DNA of 64,000 nt, from contig JAOZOU010000004.1 in NCBI GenBank assembly GCA_029933125.1, positions 248,001 to 312,000 of the forward strand, written 5' to 3'. A program made the position numbers and the translations under genes. Of the stretch, positions 1-8,620 are shown in pieces. The notes beneath the pieces were generated by a model that saw only the letters and a list, made by a program, of their open reading frames with translations, was not told the origin of the DNA and did no database searches. Positions within the stretch are counted from its first letter, which is position 1, and every line of letters begins with the position of its first letter. This DNA comes from a bacterium. Its GTDB lineage: Bacteria > Arandabacterota > Arandabacteria > Arandabacterales > Arandabacteraceae.

Positions 1-248
1 AGTATAACAACCTCTTTCGAGAGCTGATGCAGGAGAAGGGATTGGTCATAAGCGGGGTGTCTCCTGATGGTAATCTTGTTGAGATAATTGAGCTCAAAGA
101 GCATCCATGGTTCCTGGGATGTCAATTTCATCCTGAACTCAAGTCGCGTCCTGGCAGGGCGCACCCCCTTTTCCGTGAATTCGTCAGGGCTGCCAAGGAA
201 TTTCGGTTTCGTGGAAGAACACTTGTTGAAGGGGATCTGAAACAATGA
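1..248 (+). CDS. pyrG: CTP synthase, C-terminal fragment
   Basis: This is the 3' end of a gene cut by the window edge; the reading frame is open from base 3. The visible 81 residues match the C-terminal end of the glutamine amidotransferase (class I) domain of CTP synthase, which supplies ammonia for UTP to CTP conversion. Diagnostic pieces are LVISGxSPDGxLVEIIEL, then HPWF, then the QFHPE motif carrying the catalytic His and Glu of the triad, then KSRPxRxHPLF. The stop codon overlaps the start of kdsA (ATGA at 245-248), so the two are translationally coupled. pyrG next to kdsA is a common arrangement in Gram-negatives because CTP is needed to activate Kdo. Confidence 0.95.
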   Translation, partial: YNNLFRELMQEKGLVISGVSPDGNLVEIIELKEHPWFLGCQFHPELKSRPGRAHPLFREFVRAAKEFRFRGRTLVEGDLKQ

Positions 249-1078
249 GTATCAATGTCGTGAGGGTTGGTGATATCGGGGTTGGAGGGGGCAAGTTCAC
301 GATTATTGCAGGACCTTGTGTTATTGAAGACCTTAAGACCTGCTTGACAACCGCATCGGTAATTAAAGAACTTACAATGAAGTATGGTTTCAACTATATC
401 TTTAAGTCTTCTTATGAGAAGGATAACAGGTCAAGCGTTGAAGCATATGCTGGACCGGGTATTGAGGATGGGCTGTCAATGCTGGAAGAGGTCAAGAAAA
501 CTGTTGGAGTGCCGGTTCTCTCTGATGTCCACTGCAGCCAGCAGGTGCCTCAGGCTGCTAAGATACTGGATGTGATACAGATTCCTGCCTATCTCAGCCA
601 GCAAACCAGACTAGCGGTAACAGTTGGAAAAACTGGCAAACCTGTCAATGTCAAGAAGGGGCAGTTTGTTGCACCTGAGGATATGAAAGCTGTTGTTTCA
701 AAAATAAGAAGCACGGGCAACACTGAGATTATACTTACCGAACGGGGTAGCTGCTTTGGTTATAGAAGGCTTGTGGTTGATATGCGCTCATTTCCCATAA
801 TGAGATCGCTTGGATGTCCCGTGATATTTGATGTGACTCATGCTATAAGAATCTATGGTTATCCGAGTAGCGATCCTAAGGGAGGGGAGCCTGAGTTTAT
901 CAGGTGTCTGGCGCGTGCTGCTGTTGCTTGCGGAGTTGATGGTCTTTTCTTTGAGACTCATCCCAATGTTGCCAAAGCAAAATGTGATGCTGCTAGTATG
1001 TTACCCTTGAAAGACGCTGAGAATCTCCTTGCTGAAGTTGCAGCAATAAACAAGGTTGTGAGGGATCTAAAGGCCTGA
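245..1078 (+). CDS. kdsA: 3-deoxy-8-phosphooctulonate synthase
   Basis: A 277-residue cytoplasmic enzyme that condenses phosphoenolpyruvate with arabinose-5-phosphate to give Kdo-8-phosphate, the precursor of the LPS inner core sugar. The sequence shows the family blocks AGPCVIE (about 22-28), [12 protein letters not shown], the SDVH block, [36 protein letters not shown] and [19 protein letters not shown]. The Cys in AGPC (Cys25) is the residue that distinguishes metal-dependent KdsA enzymes (Aquifex type) from the metal-independent enterobacterial type, which has Asn; this one is therefore inferred to be metal-dependent. The length is normal. The start overlaps the pyrG stop, and kdsC begins 7 bases downstream. 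Confidence 0.97.
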   Translation: MSINVVRVGDIGVGGGKFTIIAGPCVIEDLKTCLTTASVIKELTMKYGFNYIFKSSYEKDNRSSVEAYAGPGIEDGLSMLEEVKKTVGVPVLSDVHCSQQVPQAAKILDVIQIPAYLSQQTRLAVTVGKTGKPVNVKKGQFVAPEDMKAVVSKIRSTGNTEIILTERGSCFGYRRLVVDMRSFPIMRSLGCPVIFDVTHAIRIYGYPSSDPKGGEPEFIRCLARAAVACGVDGLFFETHPNVAKAKCDAASMLPLKDAENLLAEVAAINKVVRDLKA

Positions 1079-1085
1079 AACTGCT

Positions 1086-1616
1086 ATGAAACCTATCAAA
1101 ATGTTTGGCATGGATGTCGATGGGGTTCTGACGGATGGCGGGATCTATTACGGAGATGGACAACTTGAGATCAAGCGCTTCCACGTTCAGGACGGCATGG
1201 GAATAACTCTGCTTCGAAAAGCTGGCATAATCCCATTTGTGATTACGGCAAGGAGGAGTGTTGCAACTGAAAGGCGTGCACGTGAGCTTAACATTCGTGA
1301 AACCTTTCAGGGGGTCAGGGACAAGCTCGAATGTCTTGAGAGGCTCATACGAAGATACGGCTTTTCCTCTGAGGAAATTGCCTACATCGGCGATGACCTT
1401 TCGGATCTGGAGATTCTTAAGCGAGTTGGCTTGCCACTTGCAGTTGCCAATGCTGTTGAGGAAGTGCGCAACATAGCCCATTATGTTACAAAGCGAAGTG
1501 GGGGCAATGGTGCGGTTCGGGAGGCTTGTGAATATGTGCTCAACCACAATGGGATCGGCAGACCATTTTCCGTCCTCCTCAAGAACGAGCACAGCAAAGA
1601 GGTGAGCAATGGCTGA
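1086..1616 (+). CDS. kdsC: 3-deoxy-D-manno-octulosonate 8-phosphate phosphatase
   Basis: A 176-residue HAD-superfamily phosphatase that removes the phosphate from Kdo-8-P to release Kdo. HAD motif I is DVDGVLTDG with the nucleophile at Asp10 and the acid/base at Asp12. Motif II is the Thr in VITARRS, and motif III is GDDLSDLEILKRVG near residue 100. The protein lacks a cap domain, typical of the C0 KdsC family that works as a tetramer. The KRSGGNGAVREACEYVL segment near the C-terminus is also typical of KdsC. It sits in the order kdsA-kdsC-kdsD and its last codons overlap the kdsD start by 8 bases. Confidence 0.95.
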   Translation: MKPIKMFGMDVDGVLTDGGIYYGDGQLEIKRFHVQDGMGITLLRKAGIIPFVITARRSVATERRARELNIRETFQGVRDKLECLERLIRRYGFSSEEIAYIGDDLSDLEILKRVGLPLAVANAVEEVRNIAHYVTKRSGGNGAVREACEYVLNHNGIGRPFSVLLKNEHSKEVSNG

Positions 1617-2643
1617 GGCTGGAAGGGCTGCCAACTTCGACAAAGAGGGCGACGTACTTGTCGTTGAGACAGCTCGCAATGTAGTGCGCATCGAGGCAAG
1701 CGAGATCGCCAGGCTTGAGGAGAGGATAGGCGACGAATTCGTTGGAGCGGTAAGAGCAATAGTTGAGTGCATTGAGAGAGGCGGCAAGGTCATCGTTACA
1801 GGAATAGGAAAGAGTGGTCTGGTTGGCAAGAAGCTGGCTGCGACGATGAACAGCACAGGTACAACTGCCTTCTTCATGCATCCTGTTGAAGCTGTCCATG
1901 GCGATCTTGGTATGGTATGTGCGAGGGATGTTGTGATTGCCATCTCTAAGAGTGGACGCAGCGAGGAGCTTGCTGCACTCCTGCCCACCTTCAAGCGCCT
2001 CGGCAACAGAATTGTTGCAATCACAGGCAATGTCTCATCTGAACTGGCAAAGGAAAGCGATTTTGTTCTCGATGTTGCCGTCCGCCAGGAAGCATGTCCA
2101 TATGACCTTGCGCCGACTGCATCGACATCATGTGCTGTAGCGATGGCAGATGCCCTCGCTATTGCAATCTTCGTTGTGAGAGGTCTCAAACCTGAGGATT
2201 TTGCCTTCCATCACCCAGGAGGTTCACTTGGCAAGCGTTTGCTGCTCAAGGTCAAGGACATAATGCACACGGGCCAGGAGATACCGCTCGTGAAAGAGAA
2301 TGCCACCATGCGTGAGGCTCTCATGGAAATCATAGAGAAACGACTTGGTGTTACGGGTGTGGTAAATGATGAGGGGAAACTGGTGGGAATAATAACTGAT
2401 GGTGATATAAAACGCATCCTCATGGGTCATCCCGATGTCAAAGATATAAGAGAGATAAGGGTTGGCAATGTGATGACGCCCAATCCTCGCACAATAGAAG
2501 CAGATGCACTTGTGGCAAGGGCAATTCAGAAGATGGAAGAAGATCCCCACCGCCTTATTACCTGCCTGATGATTGTGGACGATGAAGGCTATCCTATGGG
2601 GATAATTCACATGCATGACTGCCTTCGTACAGGAATCGCCTAG
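1609..2643 (+). CDS. kdsD: D-arabinose 5-phosphate isomerase, SIS plus two CBS domains
   Basis: A 344-residue isomerase converting ribulose-5-phosphate to arabinose-5-phosphate, the first committed substrate for Kdo. The N-terminal SIS domain (about 50-190) contains TGIGKSGLVGKKLAATMNSTGT, MHPVEAVHGDLGM and SKSGRSEELAALLP. The HHPGGSLGKRLLLKVKDIMH linker leads into a pair of CBS domains (about 220-340), ending with MGIIHMHDCLRTGIA. The length is about 15 residues above the E. coli enzyme, all at the N-terminus. The ATG at 1609 overlaps the end of kdsC, giving a complete four-gene Kdo supply unit with pyrG. A gap with a promoter follows. Confidence 0.95.
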   Translation: MAEAGRAANFDKEGDVLVVETARNVVRIEASEIARLEERIGDEFVGAVRAIVECIERGGKVIVTGIGKSGLVGKKLAATMNSTGTTAFFMHPVEAVHGDLGMVCARDVVIAISKSGRSEELAALLPTFKRLGNRIVAITGNVSSELAKESDFVLDVAVRQEACPYDLAPTASTSCAVAMADALAIAIFVVRGLKPEDFAFHHPGGSLGKRLLLKVKDIMHTGQEIPLVKENATMREALMEIIEKRLGVTGVVNDEGKLVGIITDGDIKRILMGHPDVKDIREIRVGNVMTPNPRTIEADALVARAIQKMEEDPHRLITCLMIVDDEGYPMGIIHMHDCLRTGIA

Positions 2644-2661
2644 AATTGGCATAGTATATGC

Positions 2662-2690
2662 TTGACAGCCTCTCACCGCGGCAATAACAT
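2662..2690 (+). promoter_or_regulatory. Sigma-70-type promoter before lpxL
   Basis: TTGACA (2662-2667), a 17-base spacer, then TAACAT (2685-2690) form a good vegetative promoter in the kdsD-lpxL gap. The expected transcription start near 2697 favours the ATG at 2742 over the TTG at 2706 as the lpxL start. Directly upstream, 2647-2662 reads TGGCAT, six bases, then ATGCT with the GG-N10-GC spacing of a weaker sigma-54 element. Confidence 0.6.
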
Positions 2691-2741
2691 CAAAGTGGTT
2701 GCACATTGAAGCTGACATCTCGCGAAGGCGATCACGAAGTG

Positions 2742-3647
2742 ATGAAGCGACCCTGGGTAAGATGGCTGCGGAGGCTTATCGCATACGCTTTTGTCAAATC
2801 AGTGACTAAGATAGGTGAGATTCTGCCTGCTAGGATCGGCAGACGGCTCTATGTCAGCCTCGGTAGAGCTTCCTACTATCTCCTGCCGAACTCGCGGCGC
2901 ATAGCTCTTGCAAACTTAAGGGTTGCCTTCGGAGAGCATGCTGCCGATAAAGAGATAAGGGCAATAGCCAAGGCAACCTTCGCAAATCTCGGAAGATTTG
3001 CCTACGATATAGTTCAGGCTCGTCATCGGGGTCCGGAATGGGTTAAGCACCTAGCTACAGTTCGGGGGAAGCACAATCTTGATGAAGCACTTGCAAGAGG
3101 TAAGGGTGTAATAGCACTGACGGGGCACGTTGGAAATTGGGAATTGCTTGCAGCCTACTTCTCAATGATCGGCTACCCAATCAATGTGCTCGCAACCTCT
3201 CTTAAGGACTCAAAGCTTAACGACCTTCTCGTAAAAATGCGGACGGATGTTGGGGTTAGAGTACTCGATAGGTCAAAGGGATTGATACAGGCTTTCAGAT
3301 GCCTCAAGCGTGGGGAGGTCCTTGGTGTACTCATAGATCAGGACACCTCTGTCGAGAGTGTTCTTGTCGATTTCCTGGGAACACCAGCAAAGACAGCTGT
3401 TGGTGCAGTGAAGCTTGCCTCGCGCACAGGTGCAGCAATCGTGCCTCTTGCGATGACATTGAACGACAGCGGTCACTATGAAATCGACATCAAGGAGGCT
3501 CTGAAGATTGGTGGGAGGGATGAAACCCTCCGTGAGGATGTGGAACTTTGCTCAAAGGCTATTGAGGATTTCATCAGGCGGAAGCCTTCGCAGTGGGTCT
3601 GGATGCACAAACGATGGAAATCTGTACTTGGCGAAATATATCAATAG
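2742..3647 (+). CDS. lpxL: Lipid A biosynthesis acyltransferase (LpxL/HtrB family)
   Basis: A 301-residue (from ATG 2742) lysophospholipid-acyltransferase-like protein of the LpxL/LpxM family, which adds secondary acyl chains to Kdo-lipid A at the inner face of the cytoplasmic membrane. The catalytic HX4E motif is seen in TGHVGNWELLA, about residue 132. It is followed by DRSKGLIQAFRCLKRGEVLGVLIDQD and a C-terminal [12 protein letters not shown], both family signatures. The N-terminal segment is basic with a membrane-associated stretch. A TTG 36 bases upstream (2706) is an alternative start but lies almost on the predicted transcription start. It lies between the Kdo genes and lptC, consistent with Kdo-dependent acylation. 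Confidence 0.92.
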   Translation: MKRPWVRWLRRLIAYAFVKSVTKIGEILPARIGRRLYVSLGRASYYLLPNSRRIALANLRVAFGEHAADKEIRAIAKATFANLGRFAYDIVQARHRGPEWVKHLATVRGKHNLDEALARGKGVIALTGHVGNWELLAAYFSMIGYPINVLATSLKDSKLNDLLVKMRTDVGVRVLDRSKGLIQAFRCLKRGEVLGVLIDQDTSVESVLVDFLGTPAKTAVGAVKLASRTGAAIVPLAMTLNDSGHYEIDIKEALKIGGRDETLREDVELCSKAIEDFIRRKPSQWVWMHKRWKSVLGEIYQ

Positions 3648-4189
3648 TCCTGAGACTCCTTTGCTTATCCTCTTTGATTCTCGGTGCTTGTTCAAAGGAG
3701 CAGGAGGAGCAGGGGATTAGCGGAAAGACTCGAATGATACCAGATCAGATAATCACCGATTTTGAGATAACGGAGACAGCCTCTGGCAGAAGGGATTGGA
3801 CCATGCATGCTGATAGTGCCTATCTCTATGAACGGCGAAACCTCTTGGAGGCTAAGTCGATAGAGGTTACATTCTATGATGAGAAGGGTGAAGTGCGATC
3901 GGTGCTTCAAGCGAATTATGGCAAGCTTAACCGGAGTACTGACGATATGGAAGCAAGGGGGAATGTCATTGTTACGAGCAAGGATGGTGTCAAACTTGAG
4001 ACACCGAGTCTGACCTGGCTCAACAAGCAGAGAAAGATAGTTTCAGACGATACGGTCAAAGTGACACGCGAACACGATATCTTGACAGGCTGGGGGTTCA
4101 GAGGTGATCCCGATCTTGGCACCTTCAAGATCCTTCGCAACATGAAAGCAACCATCAGAGGCGATGCAACTCAAGAGACGAAACAATGA
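3614..4189 (+). CDS. lptC: LPS export protein LptC, predicted lipoprotein
   Basis: A 191-residue protein whose body matches LptC, the inner-membrane-anchored periplasmic subunit that passes LPS from LptB2FG to LptA. Seen are the beta-jellyroll strands typical of the OstA-like fold, for example the stretch from MEARGNVIV through [30 protein letters not shown]. The N-terminus is a lipoprotein-type signal: basic residues, a Leu-rich core and the lipobox LGAC followed by SKEQEEQ. E. coli LptC has an uncleaved membrane anchor instead, so lipidation here is an inference. The ATG at 3614 was chosen over a GTG at 3593; both overlap lpxL. The stop overlaps the lptB start (ATGA). Confidence 0.85.
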   Translation: MEICTWRNISIVLRLLCLSSLILGACSKEQEEQGISGKTRMIPDQIITDFEITETASGRRDWTMHADSAYLYERRNLLEAKSIEVTFYDEKGEVRSVLQANYGKLNRSTDDMEARGNVIVTSKDGVKLETPSLTWLNKQRKIVSDDTVKVTREHDILTGWGFRGDPDLGTFKILRNMKATIRGDATQETKQ

Positions 4190-4917
4190 AATCCAGTGTG
4201 CTTTGTACCGATAATCTAGTCAAGGTGTATCGAGGTCGAAGGGTGGTCGACGGTGTTTCGCTAGAGGTTAGGCAGGGTGAGATCGTTGGCTTGCTTGGGC
4301 AAAACGGGGCTGGTAAGACAACCACTTTCTATATGATAATGGGTCTTGTGAGACCTGAGAGTGGTCGCATCTTTCTTGACGGGAGGGATGTGACGGAGCT
4401 ACCCATGCATCTTAGAGCGAGGATGGGCTTAGGCTATCTTTCTCAGGAACCATCGGTATTTAGGAAGCTTTCCGTTGAGGACAATGTGAAGGCAATCCTT
4501 GAAACCCTCGGTCTTACCAAGGATGAGATTGAATCAGAGCTTAGGCGGCTCCTCAGTGAGCTGGGAATCGAACATCTGCGTAAGTCAAAAGCCTATATGC
4601 TCTCAGGTGGGGAGCGCAGAAGGCTTGAGATTGCGCGCGCTCTCGTGACCAAACCGAGATTCATGCTGCTTGATGAGCCGTTTTCTGGAATTGACCCAAT
4701 CGCTGTCCAGGATATTCAGTCAATTGTTGCCGGACTGAGGGAAAAGGGACTTGGGCTTTTGATAACCGACCACAATGTGAGGGAGACACTCTCGATAACC
4801 GACCGCTCTTATGTCATGGCGGAAGGCAGAATACTTGTCTCAGGTAAACCAGAGGAGCTTGCTAGCAACCCACTTGCTCGTGAGGTTTATCTTGGTGAGC
4901 GCTTTACGTTAGGATAG
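4186..4917 (+). CDS. lptB: LPS export ABC transporter ATPase
   Basis: A 243-residue ABC ATPase that powers extraction of LPS from the inner membrane with LptF and LptG. Walker A is GQNGAGKTT (38-46), the signature is LSGGERRR, Walker B is [16 protein letters not shown] and the switch is in [21 protein letters not shown] together with DHNVRETL is specific to LptB among branched-chain-type ATPases. It begins inside the lptC stop codon, so it is directly coupled to lptC; no lptA lies between them, unlike the proteobacterial order lptC-lptA-lptB. The partner permeases are encoded about 10 kb away on the other strand (14,177-16,593). Confidence 0.96.
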   Translation: MKSSVLCTDNLVKVYRGRRVVDGVSLEVRQGEIVGLLGQNGAGKTTTFYMIMGLVRPESGRIFLDGRDVTELPMHLRARMGLGYLSQEPSVFRKLSVEDNVKAILETLGLTKDEIESELRRLLSELGIEHLRKSKAYMLSGGERRRLEIARALVTKPRFMLLDEPFSGIDPIAVQDIQSIVAGLREKGLGLLITDHNVRETLSITDRSYVMAEGRILVSGKPEELASNPLAREVYLGERFTLG

Positions 4918-4941
4918 ATACCTGACAACGGAGGACGATCT

Positions 4942-6357
4942 ATGGAGATCCGACAGGACATGAGGCAGCAGCAGCGTCAGGAGATGCGCCTTGTAATGAC
5001 ACCCAAGCTCCAGCAGGCAATCAAGCTTCTTCAGGTTCCTGCCCTAGAGCTCCAACAGATTCTCAAACATGAGCTCATCACCAATCCCATGTTGGAAGAG
5101 GCTGATGAGGAAGAAAGTGAGATTCAAGAAGTCCAAGAGGCTGAGAGTGGTGATGAAGGTGAATTCAAGGCTTCAGAGGTTGAGATCGACTGGGATCGCT
5201 ACCTTAAAGACGGATTTGAGATGGGGGGAAGGGCTACAGGTGAGGTGGAGGAACAGGAAGAGACCCTTGAAAGAGTTCCTGTAGCTAAGCCGAGTTTTGA
5301 AGAGTATCTGACTTCTCAGCTCAGACTTGCCACGAGTGACGAAGACAAGATAAGAATTGGTGAGTTCATTATTGGAAGTCTTGATTCAAATGGCTATCTG
5401 ACCATTAGTCCTGAGGATATAGCCAGGGCGCTTGGGGTTGAGGTGGAAAAAGTGGAAGAGGTGCTTGCGATAATAAGAACGTTTGATCCTCCTGGTATTG
5501 CTGCCCGTGATCTCAGGGAATGCCTTCTTATCCAGCTTGAGCAGGCTAGTCTTGCGGACGGCCTTGCCTACATGCTGGTGAGAGATCATCTTGATGATCT
5601 CCTTAAGAAGCGTTACGGTGAGATAGCGCGCAAACTCAAGAGGAGTGTAAAGGAAATTCAGAAGGCTGCGGATGTCATTGGTCGCTTTGACCCAAGGCCA
5701 GGTGCAAGATACTCTCAAGAGGAACCCCGCTACATTGTCCCCGACCTTATTGTTGAGAAGGTTGATGGCGATTACATCGTTGACATAAATGACAGGAATG
5801 TACCTCGCCTCAGAATCAATCGTGCCTACCGTGACATCCTCTCGAACGCCAAGTCACGCAGCAAGGAAGAACATGATTATGTTATTGATAAGCTCAACTC
5901 AGCTAGGTGGTTGCTTAATACCATTGAGCAAAGACGCCAGACGATGCTAAAAGTAATGCAGGCAATTCTTGAGGCACAGCGTGATTTCTTTGATAAGGGT
6001 GTCGAACACCTCAAGCCGCTGACCTTGCAGGAGATAGCGGAGCGAGTTGGTATACACGAGTCGACAGTTAGTCGTGTAACGAGCAACAAGTATGTTCAAA
6101 CCCCGCGAGGTGTTTTTGAGCTCAAGTTCTTCTTCTCGACAGGACTTAAGACCGATGACGGAGATGTTGCCTCATCGAGGCATATAAAGATACGAATAGC
6201 CGAGATGATTGAGAAAGAAGATAAGCACCATCCCCTCAGCGATCAGGAGATTGCAAGGAGATTGAAGCAAGAGGGCTTTCTGGTGGCTCGGCGAACTGTT
6301 GCCAAGTACCGGGATCAGCTTGGGATCTTGCCGGCTCGCATGAGGAAAGAATACTAG
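4942..6357 (+). CDS. rpoN: RNA polymerase sigma-54 factor
   Basis: A 471-residue sigma-54. Region I is the Gln/Leu-rich N-terminus (MRLVMTPKLQQAIKLLQVP, near residues 14-32) that contacts the activator. An acidic region II follows at about 50-115, then the core-binding domain, a helix-turn-helix and the C-terminal RpoN box ARRTVAKYR (about 449-458) that reads the -24 element. The protein requires an AAA+ activator; one is encoded at 48,973-52,014, and candidate -24/-12 promoters lie at 45,255 and 52,225. A GGAGG SD lies 9 bases before the ATG. Position after lptB matches the conserved lptB-rpoN-hpf synteny of proteobacteria. Confidence 0.97.
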   Translation: MEIRQDMRQQQRQEMRLVMTPKLQQAIKLLQVPALELQQILKHELITNPMLEEADEEESEIQEVQEAESGDEGEFKASEVEIDWDRYLKDGFEMGGRATGEVEEQEETLERVPVAKPSFEEYLTSQLRLATSDEDKIRIGEFIIGSLDSNGYLTISPEDIARALGVEVEKVEEVLAIIRTFDPPGIAARDLRECLLIQLEQASLADGLAYMLVRDHLDDLLKKRYGEIARKLKRSVKEIQKAADVIGRFDPRPGARYSQEEPRYIVPDLIVEKVDGDYIVDINDRNVPRLRINRAYRDILSNAKSRSKEEHDYVIDKLNSARWLLNTIEQRRQTMLKVMQAILEAQRDFFDKGVEHLKPLTLQEIAERVGIHESTVSRVTSNKYVQTPRGVFELKFFFSTGLKTDDGDVASSRHIKIRIAEMIEKEDKHHPLSDQEIARRLKQEGFLVARRTVAKYRDQLGILPARMRKEY

Positions 6358-6371
6358 TAACAGGAGGGCAC

Positions 6372-7241
6372 TTGGCAAGAAGGTTACCTTCCTGGCTTAA
6401 AACAGATCTTCCAGACGCTCGCTCGCTTGCGCGTATCAGGCAAGCAGTGGAAGAGGGCGGTCTCAATACGATTTGCTACGAGGCGAGATGCCCGAACAAG
6501 GCTGAGTGTTTTCGTGAGAATTCGGTTACGTTCCTCATACTTGGAAGACATTGTACGCGTGCGTGCCGCTTCTGCAATGTCCAAACTTGCCAACCCGAGC
6601 CTGTGGAGCCGGATGAGCCAACCAAGCTTCTCGAAGCGTGCTTCAGCCTTGGACTGGACTATGTGATAATAACATCGGTTTCGAGAGATGATCTATCCGA
6701 TTATGGATCATCCCATTTCGCCAGGTGCGTTACAACCTTGCGGCCATATGTCGGGGCCATTGAATTGCTTACTCCTGATTTTATGGGTAGATTTGGACTG
6801 GTGGATGAAATGATCGAAGCTGGCACTGACGTTTTTGGTCATAACATTGAAACGGTTGAGCGACTCTATCCGTTTGTGCGGGATAGAGCTAGCTACAAAC
6901 GCTCGCTTGGTCTGCTGGAATATGTAAAATCTCACTTTTCAAACATCATTACCAAGAGTGGGCTACTCCTTGGTCTTGGCGAAAACCTGGAGGAGGTGAG
7001 GTGCACACTGAAACAGATGCATGAAGCCGGCTGCGACATAGTAACAATTGGTCAATACATGCAACCTTCGAGGCTTCATGTTCCAGTTAGCGACTACTTT
7101 GCCCCGAGCATCTTTGATGAACTCAGGGTGTTCGCAGAAGAACTTGGAATGATCGCGATTTGTGGACCCAAGGTTCGTAGCTCCTTTCGTGCAAGAGCAG
7201 CATACGATGCCGTGAAATCAAGGAGGTCCAAATGCGAATAG
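6372..7241 (+). CDS. lipA: Lipoyl synthase
   Basis: A 289-residue radical SAM enzyme that inserts two sulfurs into octanoyl groups on lipoyl-domain proteins. The auxiliary 4Fe-4S cluster motif is Cys35, Cys40, Cys46 (CYEARCPNKAEC) and the radical SAM cluster motif is Cys61, Cys65, Cys68 (CTRACRFC). The C-terminal RSSFRA is the Ser-containing motif that ligates the auxiliary cluster. The start is TTG at 6372, fixed by the SD AGGAGGG at 6361-6367. No lipB or lplA is next to it. Its location between rpoN and hpf is an insertion into an otherwise conserved cluster. The final codons overlap the hpf start by 10 bases. Confidence 0.95.
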   Translation: MARRLPSWLKTDLPDARSLARIRQAVEEGGLNTICYEARCPNKAECFRENSVTFLILGRHCTRACRFCNVQTCQPEPVEPDEPTKLLEACFSLGLDYVIITSVSRDDLSDYGSSHFARCVTTLRPYVGAIELLTPDFMGRFGLVDEMIEAGTDVFGHNIETVERLYPFVRDRASYKRSLGLLEYVKSHFSNIITKSGLLLGLGENLEEVRCTLKQMHEAGCDIVTIGQYMQPSRLHVPVSDYFAPSIFDELRVFAEELGMIAICGPKVRSSFRARAAYDAVKSRRSKCE

Positions 7242-7600
7242 AGATCACCTCGAAATCATATGATCTGACGGATGGAATGCGTCAGCACATCGAGAAAAAG
7301 CTCCTCAAGTTGAAGCACTACTTCGATAGTGTTTTAGATTGCCATGTATTCCTGAGGGTTGAACGTTTCATGTACAAATTTGAGATTACCTTGCATGGAA
7401 ATGGCTTTGATCTTTTTGCAGAAGCCCAGTCCGGAGATCTACATGCGGCATTCGATAGCGCTGCTGAGAAGATGGAAAGACAGGTTAGGAAACTCAAGGA
7501 CAAGATCAGAAGGCGTAGAAATCGCCGCCCAGGGAGGATGGTCGCTGGGGAATCTCCTGGTGAAGAGGTGGCAGAAGAGGTTGAGGGAAAGGGAGCATGA
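7232..7600 (+). CDS. hpf: Ribosome hibernation-promoting factor, short form
   Basis: A 122-residue HPF/YfiA-family protein that binds the 30S subunit and stabilises idle ribosomes during starvation or stress. It begins with the typical MRIEITSKSYDLTDGMRQHIEKKL and has the beta-alpha-beta-beta-beta-alpha fold ending in a basic helix (KDKIRRRRNR, near residue 90). The C-terminal tail is Gly/Glu-rich and lacks the second domain of long HPF, so it is the short type. The ATG follows a full AAGGAGG SD at 7219-7225 inside lipA. Position downstream of rpoN matches the proteobacterial rpoN-hpf-pts arrangement. It overlaps hprK by 4 bases. Confidence 0.92.
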   Translation: MRIEITSKSYDLTDGMRQHIEKKLLKLKHYFDSVLDCHVFLRVERFMYKFEITLHGNGFDLFAEAQSGDLHAAFDSAAEKMERQVRKLKDKIRRRRNRRPGRMVAGESPGEEVAEEVEGKGA

Positions 7601-8568
7601 AAGCAAAACAAATTCCGCTTTCCCAGATCATAAATGACTGTGGAGATTTCCTTCATCTTAGGGCGTTGAATGAGATAAGGGGCTCTGACCCCAACATTGA
7701 GAGAAGTGATATTGGGATACCGTCACTCAGCATGGTTGGTTTGGGACCCCCTCCACCAAGAGGTCAGATCCAGTTACTGGGGAAACAAGAATTGACTTAC
7801 CTCGAGGGACTGTCGCTTGAGGACTGTACCAAAGCCGTCGAGAACATTAGCAAGCTCGATGTTCCCTGCGTGATCCTTACCTCTGCAGAGAAGCTTTCTG
7901 GCAAACTGGTGGATGTTTTTTCAGCAAGTCCCGCACCTGTCATGACAAGTGATCTCTCAATGAGTCAGGTATTCCAGTATTTGAGCAGCTATCTTGAGGT
8001 TGAGCTTGCACCTGAGACAACCATCAACGGGACTCTCGTGGATGTCTACGGCGTAGGAATTCTCTTACGGGGTCCCAGTGGAATAGGTAAAAGCGAATGT
8101 GCACTTGATCTTGTAGAACGAGGGCACCGGCTTGTGGCGGATGATGCTGTGAAGACAATTGGCAAGCCACCGGGTATCCTGATAGGTCGCAGTGTTGCTC
8201 CTTTGCAGAACTACGTGGAGGTAAGGGGGATCGGGCTCATCGACATAGGAAGCATCTACGGCATAAGGGCCTTGCGCAGGCAGAAGCGTATTGAGATTGA
8301 GGTCAATCTTACTCCCTGGGACGAAACTAAGCTCCAGGATAGATCGGGCTTGGAGACAAGAAAAGCCGAGATACTTGGCATAAGCATACCTTCAGTCGCT
8401 GTGCCGCTTGTACCCGGGAAGAGCATCAGCGTTATTGTCGAAGTCATTGCCCTGAGTCATACTTTGAAGTCATATGGCTATGATGCGACCGCTGAGCTCG
8501 ACAGAAGGTGGCTTGAGCGCATCAAGACAAAGGCACGCACAAGCTTCGAACCCAGGGATACTGAATGA
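7597..8568 (+). CDS. hprK: HPr kinase/phosphorylase
   Basis: A 323-residue bifunctional enzyme that phosphorylates and dephosphorylates HPr on Ser46. The N-terminal DRTGG-like domain (1-125) precedes the kinase core with Walker A GPSGIGKS (159-166), LVADDAV and the signature VEVRGIGLIDIGSIYGIRAL. The motif before the P-loop usually reads TTxHGxLVDVxGVGVLI; here it reads TTINGTLVDVYGVGILL, so the conserved His is Asn144. That could alter the phosphorylase/kinase balance. It overlaps hpf by 4 bases and is followed by ptsH, its substrate, and ptsI, a normal arrangement in Gram-negatives that use HprK for regulation. Confidence 0.93.
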   Translation: MKAKQIPLSQIINDCGDFLHLRALNEIRGSDPNIERSDIGIPSLSMVGLGPPPPRGQIQLLGKQELTYLEGLSLEDCTKAVENISKLDVPCVILTSAEKLSGKLVDVFSASPAPVMTSDLSMSQVFQYLSSYLEVELAPETTINGTLVDVYGVGILLRGPSGIGKSECALDLVERGHRLVADDAVKTIGKPPGILIGRSVAPLQNYVEVRGIGLIDIGSIYGIRALRRQKRIEIEVNLTPWDETKLQDRSGLETRKAEILGISIPSVAVPLVPGKSISVIVEVIALSHTLKSYGYDATAELDRRWLERIKTKARTSFEPRDTE

Positions 8569-8620
8569 TTCATCAACCGCTTGTTGAGGTGTATGGAGCT
8601 TTCTTGTTTTGGGTTTGTAT

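Noticed and set aside
993-2189. Long 398-residue open frame on the minus strand opposite kdsC-kdsD
   Set aside because: It is a complementary shadow of two unmistakable genes on the plus strand; its translation is rich in Ser and Leu and has no domain pattern.
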